Shown here piece after piece: positions 1 to 7,148 of a DNA stretch of 11,571 nt. Each line of letters opens with the position of its first letter. Position 1 is the stretch's first letter. This stretch comes from Lysobacterales bacterium (GTDB lineage Bacteria > Pseudomonadota > Gammaproteobacteria > Xanthomonadales > Marinicellaceae). A program made the translations under genes and the position numbers. The stretch is from assembly GCA_026990095.1 (NCBI GenBank), contig JALSIL010000481.1:1-11571 (forward strand). Reading direction: 5' to 3'. The notes beneath the pieces were generated by a model that was not told the DNA's origin, ran no database searches, and saw nothing but the letters and a program-made list of their open reading frames with translations.

Positions 1-1121
1 GACTTATCGCGTTCCGACTGAGCAATAGTTGAATGGCTGTAGTTCAGATGAGGGTTTAAATCCATCACCATTGGTTGCGAAAGGTTATTGGCAGAGACCA
101 CTCCCAATTTAACCCGCACAAAGGTGCCGTTGAGGTTAGGCTCATACCTTATTTCATTGGTTGCATCAGTACCAACCAATGTTATCTGGTTTTTAGCCAC
201 ATTAAAACCGATTGCCATACCAATATTCATCAATCCCGACACGTAACTGACTTCGTGAGTTTGTGTATCAATAACGGTGATGTCGTGATCAAGTAAAGTC
301 CACCCCTGCACTCTTCCAGAAAGGTTGGCTTGTTCGCCCGAAACCATGTGTGTCCAATCTTCGCCATTATCATCACGCCAACGACCTGTGTCATCTTGCC
401 TTACAATAAGGGAAACTTTAGGAGGTTCAGGTAAAGCAGGGTTAAAAGCAGGGAAAAAACCAGTGCCATTATTGGGTGGTGGATTTTGTCCTTGGTAAGG
501 CGATGGGTTGCGATTAACGGGATTTCCAGGAAAACCCAATGTTCCATCTGTTTCGTCAATTCCTCCAGCAAGTATTGTGGTTTTATTACCCGATTCGAAA
601 CTCGCCACATAAACTTTACTGCCATCGGCATTAACTGCCATGGCACGTGGGTCTTCTGCCATCACATCAATAACCTGTGCTACTGCGGTTAAATCAGTGG
701 TATCAAATACCATAATTTGATTGACTTGGGAACAACTAACAAAAGCCTTATCTTGAGCAAAAACAACATCAAAAGGTTCGTCATTGGTTTTTAATGTTTG
801 TTTGATTTGTCGGTTATCGAAGTCAACGAGGGTTATCGAATCAGAAATATGGTTCACCACCCACAATTCATTATTGTCTTTAAAACGAACCGAAACTGGA
901 TCAATGCCAACTTTCACATGCCCAAGTTGAATCGGATAACCTAAAGAAACATCAAAAAGTTGCACACGATTGTCCGCCGTATGAGCCACAGCTAAACGCG
1001 TTTTATCAGGAGACAAATCTAGAGCATGAATGGGGTGATTTTCCCAATTAACATAAGGTAAATCCTGAGCCTCTACTAACCCCACTAAAAAACAAAGCAC
1101 TACAATTAATTTTATTCGCAT
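1..1121 (-). CDS. Exported YVTN-type beta-propeller protein, N-terminal part (runs off window edge)
   Basis: The minus frame is open from the ATG at 1121-1119 to the window edge (373 full codons, no stop), so this is the N-terminal part of a longer protein. Residues 1-18 form a signal peptide (basic MRIK, hydrophobic core, likely cleavage after VEA, before QDLPY), so it is probably periplasmic or surface-exposed. Four propeller-like blades follow at about residues 30-60, 72-112, 115-150 and 157-185, each with the pattern D-G/D-x-x-x-V-hydrophobic-V...V-x-D; the clearest is PRAMAVNADGSKVYVAS (158-174). Residues 186-280 break the pattern with a Pro/Asn/Gly-rich insert (several Pro and Asn at 197-234), after which the blade pattern resumes (DITVIDTQTHEVSYV, 280-294). 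Family knowledge: such propellers occur in surface-layer, lactonase-like and cytochrome-linked proteins. The specific role is unknown and the C-terminus, which may hold the informative domain, is missing. It is divergent from the DUF1631 gene. Confidence 0.85.
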   Translation of the reverse strand, partial: MRIKLIVVLCFLVGLVEAQDLPYVNWENHPIHALDLSPDKTRLAVAHTADNRVQLFDVSLGYPIQLGHVKVGIDPVSVRFKDNNELWVVNHISDSITLVDFDNRQIKQTLKTNDEPFDVVFAQDKAFVSCSQVNQIMVFDTTDLTAVAQVIDVMAEDPRAMAVNADGSKVYVASFESGNKTTILAGGIDETDGTLGFPGNPVNRNPSPYQGQNPPPNNGTGFFPAFNPALPEPPKVSLIVRQDDTGRWRDDNGEDWTHMVSGEQANLSGRVQGWTLLDHDITVIDTQTHEVSYVSGLMNIGMAIGFNVAKNQITLVGTDATNEIRYEPNLNGTFVRVKLGVVSANNLSQPMVMDLNPHLNYSHSTIAQSERDK

Positions 1122-1255
1122 ACCGTACCCAGTGAAAATTATGAGGTTATACTAGCACAAATAAAACAATTTTTAACAATTAATATTCAAACAAGTATTT
1201 TAAAATACCAACCACTGGTTTAGAATGGTGTTAAATTAATTTATGAAGTACCAAT
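1122..1255. promoter_or_regulatory. Divergent intergenic region with candidate promoters
   Basis: This gap separates two divergent genes, so it should hold promoters in both directions. For the plus-strand DUF1631 gene, TTAACA (1173-1178) and TATTTT (1196-1201) are 17 bases apart; an alternative -10 is TAGAAT (1221-1226). A short perfect dyad AACCA-C-TGGTT (1210-1220) lies between the two -10 candidates and could be an operator. For the minus-strand propeller gene, the only decent element is TATAAC, the complement of 1146-1151, without a good -35. All calls are by eye and none is strong. Confidence 0.35.
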
Positions 1256-3724
1256 GTGGATGATACTAATAAAAAAATAGTTAATGATTTAATTGGGGAA
1301 TTTAAGTCACTAATTAGACCAAAACTTATTCTTTGCCTTGATGCATTAGAGGATGCTGTCTATGATTTAGCAGGAGCAAGCGAATCTGAAAAAGACAAAA
1401 ATCGCTATTTTGACCAATTAGAATCAATCAAGACACAACAAGACCATTTGATTGACGTATTTTTAGAATCCTTTAATCAAGCAAGCAGGCGTTTTATTGA
1501 AGGCAATTACCTTTATGTTAATGTTGATGAAGAACAAGAGCAAGAACAAGAAAAGCCCGCCTTAAGCTTATCATTAGTGGAGGATAATACCCTTGATGAA
1601 TTTTTAGCTCGGGATAATCTTGTAAGTAAATGTGAAATCAACTGCAACACTAATCTCTATGGCCTTGAACAACGGTTCGCAAAACTTGCTGGGGTTGCCA
1701 GCTTAAAGACAATCGAAGTCCCAATTTCCCCTATTGTTATTGTGGATTCATACCGTAAAAGCTTTGAAGCCATTGACACAAAATTAAAGATGTGTACGCA
1801 TTTTCGCTTAATGCTTTATATCATATTTGATCGCAATGTATTGAAAAACCTTAACGAAGTCTACAACGACATCAATGAATACTTATCATCAAATGGCATT
1901 ATTAAACACATATCCTTTGGTTTTAATAACAACCCCAATGAACATAAAGAAGATGAAATTGACTTAACGATGCAAAATTTATCATTGGATGAAAAAGTCG
2001 AAATAATAAATCCCAATACACAATTTTCTCTGACAGATATTGAAGACATTGAAAATACAAAAAACTTAAGTCATGTCCAAAATAAAAATTTTGATAGCAG
2101 TTACCAACTTATTTCAGACATTTTAAGTAACAAAGCCAGCAACACAAAGAGCTCTGCCCTCAACACAACCGCACTAGCATTAGGAAATAATACAAACAAT
2201 AATTCAGTCAAAAATGGCAGTACCGACCAAGACAACAAATTCAACCCAGAATTATCATCAAACAATGGCACCCAAGCACTTAATGTTTCATCCGAATTAT
2301 TAGAAAAGTTTAACCAGCAAGCTGATAAATTAAGTCAATTAGATACAGGAAATTCAGGCAACTTAAGCAACACAGCACGCAATGAAGAACCCGTTAATGT
2401 CGATATTTTAATTAAAACGCTTAACTCCCTTCAAAATGTAGATTTTTCAAAAATTAGTCTTTCAGAAAAAAATAAATCACCTGAAGAAGTTAAAAAAGAT
2501 TTTATCGATGAATTAAGCAAAGATAACAACGAAGTCATCGAAAATAAGGACATGCAAGCGATAGATTTAATCGTCTTGTTGTTTAAGTATATTGTTGATG
2601 ACAGAAATTTACCTGATGCAACTCAAGTTATACTCTCGCATTTACAAATTCCATACCTTAAAATAGCTCTTCAAGATAGCAATCTTTTTTCTGACAAAAC
2701 GCACCCTGCTCGAGTGTTGCTCAATGATTTATCCATTGCCTCGGTTGGATGGAGTCGAGAAGTTGATGAAAAAGGCGTATTTTTAGATGAAATAAAAGCC
2801 ATCTCACAAAAGATTGTTAATAATGAAACTTACAGTGACGAATATTTTAATGATTTGATTGACGAGTTTAGTGCTTTTAATAAAAACCTTAAGGAATCAA
2901 CTAAAAAAGTTCAGGATCAAACTAACGAAAAACTCCATAAAAAAGAAAAATTAATTCAGGCTAAAAAAGTCGCTGCTGAGGTCTTAATCAATAAAATGAC
3001 CAACAAAAAAATGCCTAAGCTATTTAAGGATATTTTATTGGGCTCATGGCTGTATATATTAGTTTTGACGGATATTAAGCATTCAAGAACCTCTGATGAA
3101 TACAAAGATAAAGTGGATTTTATCAACAATTTAATAGCTTTAGCTCACTTTAGTGAAGAAGTTACCATCACTAAAACTCAAATTGATGACCTGTTAAGGC
3201 AATACATCAAAGGACTTAAATTGGTAACTTTCAACAAAGAAATCGTCAAGAAGAAGCTTCTCAAGTTGAAAAAACAACTAGTGGATATACATTTTAATCT
3301 TGACTTAGAAGCAACCGAAAGCGAAACAGAATCCCAAGAAATTATTGGCTTAGCAGAGATTCAAGATCACGAACTTGGTGTTGTCTCTTACATCAAGGAA
3401 GAAGAAGCACGAAGTACCGCAAATGAAAACATCGTTGTTGATGATGCTTCTCTAAACCTAGTTAAATCAATGCAAGTCGGCGACTGGCTCATCTTTAACG
3501 ACTTAGATGAAAGCAATAAAACCATTGAGGCAAAACTGTCATGGATTAGTCCGATTACAGGAAAATACCTCTTTGTGCTTGCCTCTGGATTAAAGTACAA
3601 AGACATAATACCTCAACAGATTGCTATGGGCTTAACCGATAAAACGATTGTAATGGTCGAGAAAGAACCTATTTTCGATAGAGCCATGCAATCCATCGCT
3701 AATACCTTACAAGCCAGTGCTTAA
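1256..3724 (+). CDS. DUF1631 family protein with PilZ-like C-terminal region
   Basis: The protein has 822 residues and its function is not established; the family is often labelled only DUF1631. The family hallmark is at about 437-500 (LFKYIVDDRNLPDA, then LQIPYLKIALQD and HPARVLLNDL). The C-terminal 724-822 resembles the PilZ-like end of the family (VGDWLIF, AKLSWISPITGKYLFV, a final FDRAM). Residues 1-90 match the family's helical N-terminus. Between them is a Glu/Gln run (92-99, encoded by a GAACAA-type hexamer repeat near 1532-1552) and a poorly conserved Asn/Ser-rich linker, about 225-380, probably disordered. The start is GTG: an in-frame TGA at 1244-1246 leaves no start codon upstream, and a weak GAAG (1245-1248) sits seven bases before it. 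There is no signal peptide, so it is probably cytoplasmic. If the PilZ-like region is genuine, cyclic-di-GMP-linked or envelope-associated regulation is possible, but that is inference. Its stop overlaps the stop of the convergent glutaredoxin-like gene. Confidence 0.88.
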   Translation: MDDTNKKIVNDLIGEFKSLIRPKLILCLDALEDAVYDLAGASESEKDKNRYFDQLESIKTQQDHLIDVFLESFNQASRRFIEGNYLYVNVDEEQEQEQEKPALSLSLVEDNTLDEFLARDNLVSKCEINCNTNLYGLEQRFAKLAGVASLKTIEVPISPIVIVDSYRKSFEAIDTKLKMCTHFRLMLYIIFDRNVLKNLNEVYNDINEYLSSNGIIKHISFGFNNNPNEHKEDEIDLTMQNLSLDEKVEIINPNTQFSLTDIEDIENTKNLSHVQNKNFDSSYQLISDILSNKASNTKSSALNTTALALGNNTNNNSVKNGSTDQDNKFNPELSSNNGTQALNVSSELLEKFNQQADKLSQLDTGNSGNLSNTARNEEPVNVDILIKTLNSLQNVDFSKISLSEKNKSPEEVKKDFIDELSKDNNEVIENKDMQAIDLIVLLFKYIVDDRNLPDATQVILSHLQIPYLKIALQDSNLFSDKTHPARVLLNDLSIASVGWSREVDEKGVFLDEIKAISQKIVNNETYSDEYFNDLIDEFSAFNKNLKESTKKVQDQTNEKLHKKEKLIQAKKVAAEVLINKMTNKKMPKLFKDILLGSWLYILVLTDIKHSRTSDEYKDKVDFINNLIALAHFSEEVTITKTQIDDLLRQYIKGLKLVTFNKEIVKKKLLKLKKQLVDIHFNLDLEATESETESQEIIGLAEIQDHELGVVSYIKEEEARSTANENIVVDDASLNLVKSMQVGDWLIFNDLDESNKTIEAKLSWISPITGKYLFVLASGLKYKDIIPQQIAMGLTDKTIVMVEKEPIFDRAMQSIANTLQASA

Positions 3725-4092
3725 TCTGAGACAGGAAACTTTTGCGACAAATAACGAATAATATCTGATGACTCATACATCCAAGTATACTGCCCCTCTT
3801 CATTTTCAATACGCAAACACGGCACCATTAACCGTCCACCCTCGTGCTCGAGTTCTTTCTTAAACTCAGGATTTGCTCGAATATCTCTTATTTCAATAGG
3901 CAACGACATGCGCTTCATCGCGCGTCGAACTTTGACGCAAAAAGGGCAAGCATTGTACTGATATAGTTTGAGTTTTTGGGTGGAAGCAACAATTTTTTGT
4001 TGTTCACCTTCTTCTCTTTCCACCCCTTTAGGCGAAAATAACCAATTAAAAAACAAGATAATAGAACCCAATATTTTACGAATAATTGCCAT
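3721..4092 (-). CDS. Membrane-anchored glutaredoxin-like protein (GST N-terminal fold)
   Basis: The protein has 123 residues. Residues about 3-20 are a single hydrophobic segment after a short basic N-terminus (IIRK), giving a membrane anchor, followed by a charged linker (21-40). The thioredoxin-fold domain starts at LKLYQYNACPFC, with a glutaredoxin-type C49-P-F-C52 active site, a cis-proline in the MVPCLRI strand (P91) and the glutathione-site motif YESSDIIRYL (107-116). Family knowledge: these use glutathione to reduce disulfides or mixed disulfides. The basic loop after the hydrophobic segment suggests, but does not prove, that the domain lies in the cytoplasm. It begins 55 bases after the epmA stop on the same strand and may be the last gene of the efp operon. 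No strong ribosome-binding site is visible. Whether it acts as a glutaredoxin or only as a GST-like reductase cannot be decided here. Confidence 0.88.
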   Translation of the reverse strand: MAIIRKILGSIILFFNWLFSPKGVEREEGEQQKIVASTQKLKLYQYNACPFCVKVRRAMKRMSLPIEIRDIRANPEFKKELEHEGGRLMVPCLRIENEEGQYTWMYESSDIIRYLSQKFPVSD

Positions 4093-4147
4093 AATTTTAA
4101 ATACATTTCAAAATGGGCAAGATTATCGTTTAATTGCTTTACTTTTT

Positions 4148-5107
4148 CTATGAATTACTTGCATTAAAGCTTAATACGCCTGAAATATCTTCAATTCCGA
4201 GCAATACCATTAACAACCGATCAACCCCAACAGCAATTCCTGAACACGCAGGCATGCCAACATTCATTGCGTGAATCAAATTTTCATCGATACGAATTGC
4301 ATTGGTTCCGCGTTTACTGTTATCTTTTTCAAAACGATGCAACAATTCCTTAGCATCGGTTAATTCTTGGTAGCCATTGCCAAGCTCTTGTCCTTGATAA
4401 AAAACCTCAAATCGCAATGAATACTGTGGATTTTCTGAATCTATTTGGGATAAAGCCGCCTGAGAAGCGGGATAATGTGTAATGAAAGTTAAGCAGTTCT
4501 TGGCTAATTGTGGCTGAATATGACAAGCAAACAAATAATCTAACGCCTCATCCTTTGACAAAACGCTGCCAGAATAGTCATTTGCAATACATATTTGATT
4601 AAGCTCTTTGAGTGTTATCTCTTCGATATTAATTGCTAAAACATTCTGAAACGATTGAAAAAATGTTAATGTTTGGCTGCTTTCATAGCTCACATTAAAG
4701 GCATCAAAAAGACTGAAAAAGAGAGACTCCACATCCCGAATTAATTGCAGGTAATCAAAACCCAAGCGATACCACTCCAACAAGGTAAATTCAATATTAT
4801 GCGTGCGACTGACTTCACCGTAACGAAAAACCTTACCAATTTCAAAAACATCACCCACGCCACTGCATATTAGTCTTTTCAATGGAAATTCTGGCGATGT
4901 TCTCAAGTAACTCTTTTCAAAATCACGATGAATAGCCTGTGAAGTAAAACTGTCGATATGAATATCAGTATTTCCCGCCGATGATAAAATTGGCGTCTCC
5001 ACCTCTAATACGGTTTCGGACTCAAAATACTGCCGAATTTTTTGCAATAAAAATGCCCGTTGCTTTAATAGAGGCAACGAGCATTGTGACAAATAGGATT
5101 GTTTCAT
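4148..5107 (-). CDS. epmA: EF-P--(R)-beta-lysine ligase EpmA (GenX/PoxA/YjeA)
   Basis: EpmA is a stand-alone relative of the class II lysyl-tRNA synthetase catalytic domain. It activates (R)-beta-lysine with ATP and joins it to Lys34 of elongation factor P instead of to tRNA. The 319 residues start directly at the catalytic core with no anticodon-binding domain, which is the family's usual size. Visible class II elements are the motif 1 region (EVETPILSSAGNTD, 35-48), motif 2 (RTSPEF 69-74, FRYGE 94-98 and HNIEFTLLEW 103-112), the substrate-pocket segment ELGNGYQELTDA, and motif 3 (GIAVGVDRLL, 290-299, with Arg297). The ATG lies nine bases after the efp stop on the same strand, so translation is probably coupled to that of its own substrate protein. 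The lysine 2,3-aminomutase EpmB that makes beta-lysine is not in this window. The identification is strong. Confidence 0.97.
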   Translation of the reverse strand: MKQSYLSQCSLPLLKQRAFLLQKIRQYFESETVLEVETPILSSAGNTDIHIDSFTSQAIHRDFEKSYLRTSPEFPLKRLICSGVGDVFEIGKVFRYGEVSRTHNIEFTLLEWYRLGFDYLQLIRDVESLFFSLFDAFNVSYESSQTLTFFQSFQNVLAINIEEITLKELNQICIANDYSGSVLSKDEALDYLFACHIQPQLAKNCLTFITHYPASQAALSQIDSENPQYSLRFEVFYQGQELGNGYQELTDAKELLHRFEKDNSKRGTNAIRIDENLIHAMNVGMPACSGIAVGVDRLLMVLLGIEDISGVLSFNASNS

Positions 5108-5116
5108 TCAATCAAG

Positions 5117-5686
5117 TTAGTCTTTCACGCGTGAAGAATATTCGCCAGTACGCGTATCAACTTTGATAACTTCACCAATCTGAACAAATAAAGGAATTTG
5201 AACCACCGCCCCTGTTTCCAGTGTTGCTGGTTTGCCACCGCCACCTGAAGTATCGCCTTTAAGACCCGGATCGGTGTCAACAATTTTTAAATTAACAAAA
5301 TTTGGTGGCACCACGACAATAGGATTACCATCATGCAGCGTTACGGTACAAATAGATTCCTCCATCAACCACTTAGCATTATCACCAACCGCTTCTTTGC
5401 TGGCTTCAATCTGTTCATAAGTCTCAGGATGCATAAAGTAATAAGTTTCACCATCATTATAGAGGTACTGATAATCCAACTCCATCACGTCCGCTGTTTC
5501 CATTTTATCCGTTGACTTACAGGTCTTATCAACCACACGTCCAGTTTTAAGATTTTTAATCTTAATGCGTGTAAAGGCCTGACCTTTTCCTGGTTTAACC
5601 ATATCTACATCAGTAATATTCCATGGTTCACCATTAATTAATAATTTCATGCCATTCTTAAATTCATTTATGCCTACATTTGCCAT
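5117..5686 (-). CDS. efp: Elongation factor P
   Basis: EF-P binds the ribosome between the P and E sites and helps form peptide bonds at consecutive prolines. The protein has 189 residues, the normal length, with the three beta-barrel domains of the family: an N-terminal KOW-like domain (about 1-65), a central domain (about 66-128) and a C-terminal OB domain (about 129-189) ending in RTGEYSSRVKD. The modification loop reads KPGKGQAFTR with Lys34 at its tip, the residue that EpmA beta-lysylates, consistent with the epmA gene nine bases downstream. The GGGG stretch near residues 148-151 is a flexible loop. The ATG follows a modest GGG-containing ribosome-binding site (TTGGG about eight bases before the start). 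A candidate promoter lies about 30 bases upstream. Confidence 0.98.
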   Translation of the reverse strand: MANVGINEFKNGMKLLINGEPWNITDVDMVKPGKGQAFTRIKIKNLKTGRVVDKTCKSTDKMETADVMELDYQYLYNDGETYYFMHPETYEQIEASKEAVGDNAKWLMEESICTVTLHDGNPIVVVPPNFVNLKIVDTDPGLKGDTSGGGGKPATLETGAVVQIPLFVQIGEVIKVDTRTGEYSSRVKD

Positions 5687-5716
5687 AATATACCCAACTT
5701 ATTTTAATTAACGCGC

Positions 5717-5745
5717 ATAATAACATACTGCCCTAAAAATGTATT
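5717..5745 (-). promoter_or_regulatory. Candidate extended -10 promoter of efp-epmA
   Basis: On the minus strand TATTAT (complement of 5717-5722) is preceded by TGT (5723-5725), giving an extended -10 of the TGn type. Seventeen bases further upstream is AATACA (complement of 5740-5745), a weak -35 with only its ACA matching. The expected start near 5710 would give a leader of roughly 24 bases before the efp ATG. Called by eye. Confidence 0.5.
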
Positions 5746-5752
5746 GCATTGC

Positions 5753-5812
5753 ACCCAAAGATTTAAACAGGTCTTTTTGAAATTGATACACAACCCAAAT
5801 ATTACAGGTCTT
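5753..5812. repeat. Pair of direct repeats upstream of efp
   Basis: Two copies of a split motif occur at 5753-5775 and 5793-5812, starting 40 bases apart. Each has ACCCAAA at one end and ACAGGTCTT at the other; the AT-rich gap between the blocks is seven bases in the first copy and four in the second. They lie between the stop of the CNNM gene and the candidate efp promoter, just upstream of its -35 position, where an activator could bind. They could equally be a duplicated remnant in the 3' region of the CNNM transcript. Confidence 0.6.
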
Positions 5813-5852
5813 AACACTCTTCTATTCTCAGATTTATGGTTAATAAGCTGTT

Positions 5853-6917
5853 TTAGCTATCGTCAACTATTCCCAAGCGTTGTGCTCGTTTTTTCCAATT
5901 TTCTCTAGCTAGTTGCTGCATGTCAGAACTCGTATCGCTTTCATCCATGATTTCTAAACCCAATAATGTTTCAATAATATCTTCCATAGTTACTAACCCA
6001 CTAATTGAGCCGTATTCATCAACAACTAGGGCAATATGTTCTTTTGTTTGAATAAATTTTTCAAATAATTCAGGTATTGGTGCACTAGAGGTCACAATTA
6101 ATAGTTCACGCTTCAAGTTTTCAAGCTTTGCTTGATGCTTACCTTCTGCAACATTTTTATAAATGTCATCTTTTAAAATATAGCCAGTGATATTATCTTT
6201 ATCACCTTTATAAACAGGGATTCTTGAGAATTGCAAACTTTTATTTTCTTCAAAAAACTCTTTGATATTTTGCCCTTCATTTGCAAGCTTTAATACTGTA
6301 CGTGGTGTCATTATATCTTTTGCCAAAATACTGTTAAAATTTAATAGGTTTTTAATTATTTTAGATTCTGACTCTTCAAAAACACCTTCTGCATGGGCTA
6401 TTTCAGTCATTGTATGAAAATCCTCTCTGCTTAATAGGCTGTGACCGTGATTATTTTTGCCAAACAACTTGGTAAATAGCTGCAATAACCAGATAATTCC
6501 AGTCCATTTACAAATAAAAATTAGCAGTATTAATATTTTGGTAGAAATTCCTGCTAACTCCTTCCAATATGTTGCCCCAATAGTTTTGGGAATTATTTCA
6601 GAAAGCACTAAAATCAAGGCAGTCATAATAATAGAAACTATTCCAACTATATTATTACCTGAACCAAAGGTTTTTTCAGCTTGCACGCCTACCAAAATTG
6701 CCCCTACGGTGTGAGCAATAGTGTTTAATGTTAATATTGCTATTAGCGGTTTATCAACATCTTCTTTGATTCGTTCTAAAGCATGTGCGTAGGCTTTGCC
6801 CTCTTTCTTTTTAATACTAGTAAAGGTCGGTGTTACACTTAATAAAACCGCTTCAAGAATTGAACATAAAAAAGAAAAGAAGATTGAGGTTGTAGCAATT
6901 AAAATTAATAAAGTCAT
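5853..6917 (-). CDS. CNNM/DUF21 and CBS-pair membrane protein (HlyC/CorC-type)
   Basis: The protein has 354 residues. It starts with a CNNM (DUF21) transmembrane domain: hydrophobic segments at about 1-26, 58-80, 90-112 and 124-148, with the conserved LNTIAHTVGA (64-73) and SEIIPKTIGA (106-115). A linker helix (EGVFEESESKIIKNLL) leads to a CBS pair: the first at about 201-257 (DIMTPRTVL, SRIPVY), the second at about 268-322 (VVDEYGSISGLVTMEDIIETLLG). Family knowledge: CNNM/CorC proteins are linked to Mg2+ (or Na+/Mg2+) export or resistance, with nucleotide binding at the CBS pair; the older 'hemolysin' name is not functional evidence. The C-terminal CorC_HlyC domain present in many relatives is absent: only about 30 polar residues follow the second CBS. 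I prefer the ATG at 6917 over an in-frame TTG at 6932 because MTLLILI... is the typical family start. It has its own promoter. Confidence 0.92.
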   Translation of the reverse strand: MTLLILIATTSIFFSFLCSILEAVLLSVTPTFTSIKKKEGKAYAHALERIKEDVDKPLIAILTLNTIAHTVGAILVGVQAEKTFGSGNNIVGIVSIIMTALILVLSEIIPKTIGATYWKELAGISTKILILLIFICKWTGIIWLLQLFTKLFGKNNHGHSLLSREDFHTMTEIAHAEGVFEESESKIIKNLLNFNSILAKDIMTPRTVLKLANEGQNIKEFFEENKSLQFSRIPVYKGDKDNITGYILKDDIYKNVAEGKHQAKLENLKRELLIVTSSAPIPELFEKFIQTKEHIALVVDEYGSISGLVTMEDIIETLLGLEIMDESDTSSDMQQLARENWKKRAQRLGIVDDS

Positions 6918-6952
6918 TGAGCTAATACCCAAATCTCGATAGTGAAAACACG

Positions 6953-6981
6953 ATTATATCATAACCACTTAGAAGGTCCAA
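6953..6981 (-). promoter_or_regulatory. Promoter of the CNNM/CBS gene
   Basis: On the minus strand a perfect TATAAT (complement of 6953-6958) is preceded by TGA (6959-6961), making an ideal extended -10. Exactly 17 bases upstream lies TTGGAC (complement of 6976-6981), which keeps the key TTG of the -35. A start near 6946 would give a leader of about 29 bases to the ATG at 6917. This is the best sigma-70 promoter in the window. Confidence 0.75.
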
Positions 6982-7118
6982 CATAAAGGACGTAAACCTC
7001 TTTCCATTTTTTTAAACGAACAGCCTTGTCCAATATGAAATAAGCCTAAAATTGGCAATTCCTTATGCTCATCGATTTAGAACTAAATAATTATCGAAAC
7101 CAACTGATACACTGCCAA

Positions 7119-7142
7119 CGGTCGGAACCCGTCCTGCGGGGT
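7119..7142. repeat. GC-rich hairpin, possible REP-like remnant
   Basis: A GC-rich island in an AT-rich gap holds the stem CCCG (7128-7131) and CGGG (7137-7140) around the loop TCCTG. The left flank GGTCGGAA would extend the stem if the right flank were complementary, but it is not, so this may be a decayed longer hairpin. It lies shortly downstream of the stop of the minus-strand repeat protein, but no T-run follows on that strand, so a Rho-independent terminator is not supported. The rest of the gap, 6982-7118, shows nothing I can assign. Confidence 0.35.
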
Positions 7143-7148
7143 GATTTT

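Noticed and set aside
75..692. Small ORFs on both strands inside the left-end gene (75-296, 401-646, 486-692)
   Set aside because: They lie in other frames of a continuous propeller gene with clear blade motifs and a signal peptide; they are shadows.
1532..1552. GAACAA-type hexamer repeat as a phase-variation tract
   Set aside because: Only about three and a half imperfect units, in frame with multiples of three, so length change would not shift the frame.
6918..6932. In-frame TTG start giving a five-residue longer CNNM protein
   Set aside because: The ATG at 6917 fits the family N-terminus; TTG starts are rare and no better ribosome-binding site supports it.
7119..7148. Rho-independent terminator after the repeat-protein gene
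   Set aside because: The stem is only four G/C pairs and no T-run follows on the minus strand.
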